DNA from: Hymenobacter ginkgonis | GTDB lineage: Bacteria > Bacteroidota > Bacteroidia > Cytophagales > Hymenobacteraceae | Assembly: GCF_009755225.1 (NCBI RefSeq) | Contig: NZ_WQKZ01000003.1 | Coordinates: 1,023,679-1,087,678, forward strand | Length of the DNA: 64,000 nt | Direction: 5' to 3' | In this document: positions 58,436 through 64,000 of the stretch, piece by piece | How positions within the stretch are numbered: the first letter of the stretch is position 1 | How the letters are laid out: each line of letters starts with the position of its first letter | The notes under the pieces: model-generated | Databases searched by the model: none | Seen by the model: only the letters and a program-made list of their open reading frames with translations | What the model was told of the DNA's origin: nothing | Made by a program: the position numbers and the translations under genes

Positions 58436-58837
58436 ATGAACGCACACCTACTCCTAACGCGGCATCCGTCCGCCAATGGCTGCACCCTGGGCGATTTATC
58501 GCTCAATGGTAAATTCTTCTGCTACACGCTGGAAGACGTGGTACGTCCGGCTGGCCACGTGGTCGCCGGCGAAACGGCTATTCCGGCTGGCCGCTACCCC
58601 GTCACTATCCAGCGCAGCCCCAGCTTCCACATGCTTACCCCGCGCCTGGGCGGGGCCGTGGCCAGCCGCGGCATCTTGATTCACCCGGGCAACGGCCCCA
58701 AGGATACGCGCGGCTGCATCCTGGTGGGCTTCGCCAAGCTGCCGAGCAACGTCAAGATTTACCAGTCGCAGGAAGCCTTCCAGGCCCTGATGGGCCAGCT
58801 GCTCAACGCGACCACCATCGACTTAACGATTCGCTAG
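58436..58837 (+). CDS. DUF5675-family protein
   Basis: A 133-residue protein beginning MNAHLLLTRHPSANGCTLGD, with LEDVVRPAGHVVAGETAIPA, GRYPVTI and the block RGILIHPGNGPKDTRGCILV. The conserved H-P-G-N and C-I-L-V resemble the L,D-transpeptidase-like His/Cys layout of DUF5675 proteins, which are common in phages and mobile elements of Bacteroidota. A role in peptidoglycan processing is likely but unproven. Start ATG 58436; an in-frame TTG lies at 58427. A structured intergenic region precedes it. Confidence 0.8.
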   Translation: MNAHLLLTRHPSANGCTLGDLSLNGKFFCYTLEDVVRPAGHVVAGETAIPAGRYPVTIQRSPSFHMLTPRLGGAVASRGILIHPGNGPKDTRGCILVGFAKLPSNVKIYQSQEAFQALMGQLLNATTIDLTIR

Positions 58838-58838
58838 G

Positions 58839-59381
58839 ATGGTCTTGCTGCCCCTACCTCCCAACGAGTGCCCCAACGTCGGGGGTGTGCGGGGCCTGCG
58901 CGTGTGGCCGGCCAGCAACGTGCGCCTGCCCGCTTACCAGGGCGTGAGCCTGCTCGACCCGCTGGTGGTGCTCGACCCCGACAACTACGCCGACATCTGG
59001 TTTCTGCCCGATTCGGCCGGCTTCAGCGAGCCGCAGGACGACAGCGTGCAGGGCGACCTCTACAAGCCAGTCATTCAGCTGGTGGTGCCCAAGGATGCCC
59101 CCGACATCGGCGAGGCCGTGGCCCGGCTCACGGCCGTGCGCTACCTGGTGGCCGGCTACACCGATGGCAACGGGCTGAGCAAGCTGGTGGGCACGCCCGA
59201 GAATCCGCTGCGCTTTTCCAGTGTGCTGGAAACGGGCAAGCGCGGGCCCGACCGCAACGGCTACGCCTTTATGCTCGCTGGCGAAACGCCCCGGCGGGCG
59301 CCCTTCTTTTTGGCTCCCTCCCTCGGGGCCATTCCCACTCGCCGGGCCTTCTCGCCCGGCTTCAGCTTTGGCTTCCACTAA
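58839..59381 (+). CDS. Hypothetical late phage protein
   Basis: A 180-residue beta-rich protein beginning MVLLPLPPNECPNVGGVRGL, ending GAIPTRRAFSPGFSFGFH. It starts one base after the DUF5675 stop and is followed one base later by the next gene, so it belongs to the late operon. The layout would suit a tail-tube or head-tail protein. No family is recognised. Confidence 0.65.
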   Translation: MVLLPLPPNECPNVGGVRGLRVWPASNVRLPAYQGVSLLDPLVVLDPDNYADIWFLPDSAGFSEPQDDSVQGDLYKPVIQLVVPKDAPDIGEAVARLTAVRYLVAGYTDGNGLSKLVGTPENPLRFSSVLETGKRGPDRNGYAFMLAGETPRRAPFFLAPSLGAIPTRRAFSPGFSFGFH

Positions 59382-59382
59382 G

Positions 59383-60366
59383 ATGGCTCAACTACCACCC
59401 AGCGACCTGCACGCCGCCATTGACCTGCGGTTTGCCGATAATACAACTGAAAATATTACGCCCGAAATCACGCGGGCCATGCTGCACGACCTGGTTGATT
59501 CGCTCGGCGCGGCCCGGGCACCCAGCGCCTACACCGTGAGCCTCTCGAATGGCAAAACGGCGGGCACCCTTAAAAGTGGCGACGTCATTGCGGCCGGCAC
59601 GCCCTACGACGATACCTTTTTTCGGCGCGTACTGGTCGAGGCCATTTACCCCACCTACGTCCCGGCGAGCCTGAGCCTGGCGCAGTCAGCTTCGCAGGAA
59701 GGGGAGGTCGGCGAATCGGTGGCCAACGTGCTCACGGCCTCCTTTAGTCCGGGCGATGCCGGCGCGCTCAGCGCCATTCGCATTGTCAAAAACGGGGGGC
59801 AAATCAGTACGGGAGGCACCAGTTCGCCGTTTTCGCGCAACTCCAACGTGGTGCGGGTGCTCGGCAGCATCGTGTTCCAGGCCTTCGCCAGCTACGCGGC
59901 CGGCCCGGTCAAGCTCGTGCCCCCGGCTAATAAAGCCGACACGCGCCCGCCGGCCATCCGCAACCCCGATGCGCCCCAGGCGGCTGAGACGGACCTGGCC
60001 AGCAACCCGGTGCAGCTGGTCGGCTACTACCGCCTCTTCTTCGGCCCGGCCGCTGGGGCGGCGCTCGACTCGGCCGCCGTGCGGGCCCTGCCCCTCTCGC
60101 AGCTCACGAGCACCGGCAACACGGGCCAGCTCAGCACCGGCACCAGCGCCACGCGCTTCGCCCTCGTGCTGCCGCCCGGCCGCCAGCTGCTCAGCGTGAC
60201 GGATATCGACAACCAGAACCTGAACCTCACGGCCAAATACGTGGCCCAGCCGACCATTTCGGTCAACGACGCGGCCGGCCAGCCGGTCGCCGGCTACACG
60301 CCCTACGTGCTGAGCACCGCGACTCCTTACACCTCTTCCGCCCGTCACGTCTTTACCTATGCTTAA
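59383..60366 (+). CDS. Tail fibre-like protein
   Basis: A 327-residue protein. The N-terminal part has the attachment-like segment RFADNTTENITPEITRAMLH with DLVDSL, often seen at the start of Bacteroidota phage tail-fibre proteins. It is followed by beta-rich repeats (SLSLAQSASQEGEVGESVAN) and a long linker. Start ATG 59383 lies two bases after the previous stop; the frame is open earlier to 59221 but antisense-like. It overlaps the next gene by eight bases. Confidence 0.7.
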   Translation: MAQLPPSDLHAAIDLRFADNTTENITPEITRAMLHDLVDSLGAARAPSAYTVSLSNGKTAGTLKSGDVIAAGTPYDDTFFRRVLVEAIYPTYVPASLSLAQSASQEGEVGESVANVLTASFSPGDAGALSAIRIVKNGGQISTGGTSSPFSRNSNVVRVLGSIVFQAFASYAAGPVKLVPPANKADTRPPAIRNPDAPQAAETDLASNPVQLVGYYRLFFGPAAGAALDSAAVRALPLSQLTSTGNTGQLSTGTSATRFALVLPPGRQLLSVTDIDNQNLNLTAKYVAQPTISVNDAAGQPVAGYTPYVLSTATPYTSSARHVFTYA

Positions 60367-62287
60367 TCCCGACCAAGTTGCCAGCCAGGGGCCAGGCGGC
60401 TTTCTTAATTTGAACGGGGGGCCCACCGACCCCTATTACGCCCTGGCCGATGGCGCTCCCTACCCCGACGTGGCCGCGGCCTGCGCGGCCGTACCGGTGC
60501 CGGCACGCAAATCGCGCACCGTCAACGTGGCGGGCGTCGAGATGCAATGGGCCGCAACCGACACCAGCGATGCCGGGCTGAAGGTAAAAACGGCTGCGGC
60601 GGTGCCCGCGCCGCAAGTGTACGCGTATGGCCAGCAGGGAGGTATTCAGCCCTCTTATGGTCAGCACACGGCTTCGGGCGGCGCTACGGTTATTGGGGGC
60701 GGCTCGTTCAACACGGCCAGCGGGGGCAATGCCGCCGTTTTTAGCGGGTACGGCAACGTGGCCTCCGGTCACTTGGCAACCATTGCGGGCGGGGTAAACA
60801 ACTACGCTACGGCGGAAACCTCGACTATTGGCGGGGGCGCCAACATTCAGGCCACTGGCCAATACAGCACCGTTCCCGGCGGCCTCGATAACCAGGCGGG
60901 CGGCGATTATTCCTTTTCAACGGGCCGCAACAACAAGGCGATGGGCGCCTATTGCAACATATTCGGGGGCCAGGATTGCTACATCGGGGCCGCCTGCACC
61001 AACGTCGTTTTCCTGAACTGCAACGGGCTGATGGTCATGGCCGGCAGCAATCAAACGTACTATAACAACGTGCTGCTGAGCACGAGCGGGCGGTACAAAG
61101 GTGCCTTTGCCGACGGTACTATATACGTCGTGGGCGATACCGTGCTGGCGCAAACCAGCGCTGGCCAGGATGCCATTTACGTTTCAACGGCGAATCAGAC
61201 TGGCTCGAATAATAGCGTGCCAAATACGTTTAGGGGCTGGTCGTTTGGCTATTACTTGGTAACGAGTAACCAGGCCGACGCGCTGAACCGCGCCTATGGT
61301 CCGAGCGCTACCAACGCCTTTGCCACGATGCGCGACCTGGGCTTTTCGTCCCTGTCGAACGAAACCGCCGTTACCTCGAACGGCACCACGTTTTTCGCGG
61401 CCAACTCGAACGCGGCCGTGCGCTTCCTGGGCGGCGGCGCGGTCAGTGTGGGCATGGGGCGGGCCGATATTTCAGCCTTTGCGCCTCGGGTGCTTAACAT
61501 CTGCTCGCTGCGGGTGCCTGCGGGCGAGCTAGCCATGACGGTGAACTTGGTGGCCGCCAACGGCGAGCCGCAGCCCTCCCTGGACGGGGCAACTACGCTC
61601 ACCTTGCAGCCGGGCGAGTTTCGGCTCATTGGCGTAGTGGCCAAAACCAGTGCCCGTAGCAGCGACTACAAAACCCTGCTGGTAACGGGCACCTCGGGGG
61701 GCACCACCTTAACGGCCGCCCAGCTAGCGGCCCTGGCAGCCGGCAATCCCCGACGCGTAGCGGAACCCAGCAGCCAGAATCCGTTTTTGACTTTCCAAGA
61801 TGGTTTCTTAGATAATCTAGCTACTCAGAACTACGTAACTGACTCAGGTGTAACGGCAAAAAACCGCTTAGGCTACCAGCTGCAAAGCGGTATCGCCTGC
61901 CGCATGACGCTTCCGATTGCCGCCACATTCCACGAAGTTCGCATTTGGATTAAACTCCCGAAGAGCCAGTTTGGCCAGCCCACGGTCGCCACCACGGTAA
62001 CGTTCGACGCGGGCACCGTGGAAGGCGTCGGCAGCCTCACACTGCAACCAGATACGGCCGTTCTTATCTCGCGCATACCCACCACGGACACGACGCAAAC
62101 TTTTGAGCGAACGATGACCGTCAATATTTCGGCGGTTGCTTCTGGTGGGGTTGGGGTGCCAGCGGTAGGGGCCAATGATATCGAGATTACAGATGCGATG
62201 AAGGGCCTTATTCAGAAGGACCGGGCCACTGGCCAGCGCTTTCGCCTGGTAATTATCAATGGTGCGTTAGGCACCGAAGCACTTTAA
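60359..62287 (+). CDS. Tail fibre with YadA-head-like repeats
   Basis: A 642-residue fibre. Residues about 95-215 carry 13-15 residue repeats of the type SGGNAAVFSGYGNVASGHLA and TIAGGVNNYATAETSTIGGG, as in the left-handed parallel beta-roll of YadA-type trimeric adhesin heads. The N-terminus shares a start pattern with other fibre proteins of the run (PDQVASQGPGGFLNLNGGPT). The C-terminal third is a distinct beta-rich domain that probably contacts the receptor. It overlaps the previous gene, so assembly partners are likely coupled. Confidence 0.82.
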   Translation: MLNPDQVASQGPGGFLNLNGGPTDPYYALADGAPYPDVAAACAAVPVPARKSRTVNVAGVEMQWAATDTSDAGLKVKTAAAVPAPQVYAYGQQGGIQPSYGQHTASGGATVIGGGSFNTASGGNAAVFSGYGNVASGHLATIAGGVNNYATAETSTIGGGANIQATGQYSTVPGGLDNQAGGDYSFSTGRNNKAMGAYCNIFGGQDCYIGAACTNVVFLNCNGLMVMAGSNQTYYNNVLLSTSGRYKGAFADGTIYVVGDTVLAQTSAGQDAIYVSTANQTGSNNSVPNTFRGWSFGYYLVTSNQADALNRAYGPSATNAFATMRDLGFSSLSNETAVTSNGTTFFAANSNAAVRFLGGGAVSVGMGRADISAFAPRVLNICSLRVPAGELAMTVNLVAANGEPQPSLDGATTLTLQPGEFRLIGVVAKTSARSSDYKTLLVTGTSGGTTLTAAQLAALAAGNPRRVAEPSSQNPFLTFQDGFLDNLATQNYVTDSGVTAKNRLGYQLQSGIACRMTLPIAATFHEVRIWIKLPKSQFGQPTVATTVTFDAGTVEGVGSLTLQPDTAVLISRIPTTDTTQTFERTMTVNISAVASGGVGVPAVGANDIEITDAMKGLIQKDRATGQRFRLVIINGALGTEAL

Positions 62288-62290
62288 TAT

Positions 62291-63667
62291 ATGACACTCG
62301 TTGCCCCAGGTACTATTTTACTCATGGCCACGGCCAGTAACTCCGATGCTGCGCAGGCCCTAACACTGGCCAACACGACCGATGCCCGCGTCACGAAAAT
62401 GGGCCGCGAGCAGGTGCGCCTGCTCGACTTCGTGAACCCTACCGAACCTGACCACGCGCCGGGTTTTCAGGCCGCGCTCGATGTGGCTAACCTGGTGAAC
62501 GGCACCATCACGTGGCCCGACTTCGGCGGCATTAAAATCACCGGTAACCCGCAGGATAAGAACATTCTGAATCTCTCGCCTTTGCCGGGCCGCAGCGAGG
62601 TGCACGTGAATATGCTGGGACATGGCGGCATTTTCGTCAATGCTACGGGCGCCGGTACCACCGGTGGCCGCACGCTGCTGCGCAGCATCGGCTTGCGTAA
62701 CTCCGACTGGAAAGGCTTTTATATGCAAGTTCAGCCGGGCAACCAGGATATGTTTTTGCTCGATTTTGACACGGCCAAGGGCGATTCAACGCATCCGGAC
62801 GCCAGCTCCTGTTCGCACAATACATTAGAAAATGTGCGGGCTATCTTAGGCACTGGGCGTAATAACACCGCCGTGCGGCTGGGCCACACAGCAGGCGCCG
62901 GCGGTGATTTGAGCAATTTTAAGTTTGAGAAATTCTTTGTATTCGGTCAGAATCAGACGGAGATAGGCGCAGCGGGCGGGGCAGAGTTTGCAGTAGATGG
63001 ACAAACCGCCTTTCGCCTTCAGGGCCGCAACACGCTTAACAACACGCTCAGCAACTGCACGGTGGCCTACTGCGACAATGCCTACACCACCTTGTCAGCG
63101 GCGGCGGGCATGAGCGCGGCAGAGTACGGCTCGGAGCTAACCGCCGGTGGTGAGGCCGTGAACGGGGCCGGTGGCCTTGCCATTACGGGAGCGATGACGG
63201 TATTCTCGCACAACCGCCTGAATGGCATCTACCCCAGCGTGCAAAGCCTGCTGCTGCACGGCGGGCGCTCGGAAAACTGTCTGATGGAACTGGTCGTGAC
63301 CGACAGCAACGATTCGGGCGTGGTTACGCTCGATACGTGGCAGTTCGACGGGTGCGAGGCGCAAAGCACCAACGGCAACTTCAACGGCTCCGCTTTCTAC
63401 TTCGGCCGCCCCTCGATTGTGGAGTTTCGCAACTGTGGTATTCGCCACCCCAACATGCTCTACGGCGACCATCTGGTACGCATGTGGCGCGGCGGCAACG
63501 TGGGTAGCGTATCGTTTTTGGGCGGCTACGTAGGTGCCGGCGACAACTTTGTGAGTATGCCGGACGGTGGGCTATCAGTGCGCCAGCGCGTTACCCGTGC
63601 GGGGATAGGCAGCACGAATGTGATGCTTGGTCGCTACCCAGACCTGTACAACAACGTAGGGTCCTAA
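62291..63667 (+). CDS. Pectate-lyase-like tailspike
   Basis: A 458-residue protein. The N-terminal part has the usual tailspike head (VRLLDFVNPTEPDHAPGFQA, ALDVANLVNGTITWPDFGGI) where a pectate-lyase superfamily fold begins. The middle is rich in Asn and beta strands typical of right-handed beta helices (NCTVAYCDNAYTTLSAAAGM). Such spikes bind and often cleave capsule polysaccharide. No catalytic residues can be assigned with confidence. It is the last gene before a terminator. Confidence 0.75.
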   Translation: MTLVAPGTILLMATASNSDAAQALTLANTTDARVTKMGREQVRLLDFVNPTEPDHAPGFQAALDVANLVNGTITWPDFGGIKITGNPQDKNILNLSPLPGRSEVHVNMLGHGGIFVNATGAGTTGGRTLLRSIGLRNSDWKGFYMQVQPGNQDMFLLDFDTAKGDSTHPDASSCSHNTLENVRAILGTGRNNTAVRLGHTAGAGGDLSNFKFEKFFVFGQNQTEIGAAGGAEFAVDGQTAFRLQGRNTLNNTLSNCTVAYCDNAYTTLSAAAGMSAAEYGSELTAGGEAVNGAGGLAITGAMTVFSHNRLNGIYPSVQSLLLHGGRSENCLMELVVTDSNDSGVVTLDTWQFDGCEAQSTNGNFNGSAFYFGRPSIVEFRNCGIRHPNMLYGDHLVRMWRGGNVGSVSFLGGYVGAGDNFVSMPDGGLSVRQRVTRAGIGSTNVMLGRYPDLYNNVGS

Positions 63668-63692
63668 CCCCCATTTTTTAGGTGGTTAGCCT

Positions 63693-63720
63693 AGCCCCGC
63701 CTAGTGAGGCGGGGCTTTTT
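63693..63720 (+). terminator. Rho-independent terminator of the late fibre genes
   Basis: AGCCCCGCCT pairs with AGGCGGGGCT (four-base core between) followed by a T run, 25 bases past the tailspike stop. Confidence 0.9.
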
Positions 63721-63796
63721 GCTGCTGTAAAAGCGTCCTACCCTTCGCTGCGCAAAAAGGCAATCATTGTAAACCGCCCTACCCGGTGGTTTACCT

Positions 63797-64000
63797 ATGA
63801 ACGACCTACTCACCAGTTCCTGCTGGGCCCTGGAGACCAAGTACTACTCGCTGGCCAAGGCGGCGATTCTGGCCCGCCTCGAAGCGGGCCTGCCCGCGCT
63901 CGATGCCAGCGAGTCCAAGCCTCGCTCGTATTCGCACATGGCCGATGGCTTCCCCACGATGTGGGTGGCGCAATCCGGGGAGCTGGTGAGCCTCGACCCT
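63797..64000 (+). CDS. Start of a further phage gene (cut by the window end)
   Basis: The first 68 codons read MNDLLTSSCWALETKYYSLA, then KAAILARLEAGLPALDASES and MADGFPTMWVAQSGELVSLD. The beginning (a Trp-Ala-Leu, then a Tyr/Ala helix, then a short acidic stretch) resembles phage-encoded S49/ClpP-type prohead proteases of Bacteroidota. The catalytic region lies outside the window, so the assignment is tentative. Confidence 0.5.
   Translation, partial: MNDLLTSSCWALETKYYSLAKAAILARLEAGLPALDASESKPRSYSHMADGFPTMWVAQSGELVSLDP

Noticed and set aside
58202..58447. Minus-strand frame with LGVNWQ repeats
   Set aside because: The repeats come from the TTGCCAGTTTACTCCCA DNA repeats; the frame has no other protein features.
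1..64000. CRISPR arrays, tRNA or rRNA genes
   Set aside because: No regularly spaced direct repeats or recognisable RNA gene sequences were seen by eye; a covariance-model search was not possible.

Overview
The window looks like a chromosome segment of a Hymenobacter-like member of the Bacteroidota (inferred). The evidence is high GC content, frequent CTACCCCC-type tracts between genes, a T9SS C-terminal sorting domain, LytS/LytTR and PAS kinase families, a fused receiver/thioredoxin-reductase-like protein, and few recognisable Shine-Dalgarno sites. I see no rRNA, tRNA or CRISPR array.

1-15.7 kb holds chromosomal signalling and redox genes. These are an orphan ECF sigma factor, a receiver/FAD-oxidoreductase fusion overlapping its histidine kinase, GAPDH, a PAS kinase beside a decaying PAS/response-regulator array, a LytS/LytTR pair, an HSL-type esterase lipoprotein, a catalase-family protein and an SDR.

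16.3-26.1 kb is the most novel part. It is a co-directional run on the + strand with several overlapping genes and no recognised pathway. It holds two homologous acidic, glycine-zipper proteins ending in a W-x-R-R-G motif, a gluzincin-type metalloprotease (HExxH plus NExxxD), an unrecognised 668-residue protein, an AONS-like PLP enzyme, a deaminase-like/HHIH protein that resembles polymorphic toxins, an M20 peptidase, a possible 20-residue peptide and a TIM-barrel amidohydrolase. A bidirectional terminator separates the run from a convergent AAA+ activator that carries GAFTNA instead of GAFTGA.

27.7-37.2 kb is a gene graveyard and small-cargo zone. It has integrase scars around a T9SS-sorted LVIVD-like protein, small exported proteins and pseudogenes (AraC, DoxX, a membrane protein), followed by an RibD-like reductase, an exported DJ-1/PfpI protein next to a GlxA-type regulator, a beta-lactamase-fold hydrolase and an HTH-membrane regulator.

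37.3-64 kb is a prophage-like element. It begins with a tyrosine integrase. A variable zone follows, with several truncated integrase 5' ends, a BLUF photoreceptor, and a visibly AT-richer defence-like island: a 1106-residue PD-(D/E)xK-NACHT protein, a 37-bp perfect inverted repeat, an MltR-like protein and an HTH regulator. Next come many small early genes, a toprim primase, a serine resolvase, and a long late run of virion-like proteins including a YadA-head-like fibre and a pectate-lyase-like tailspike. The window ends inside a further gene, possibly an S49-type prohead protease.
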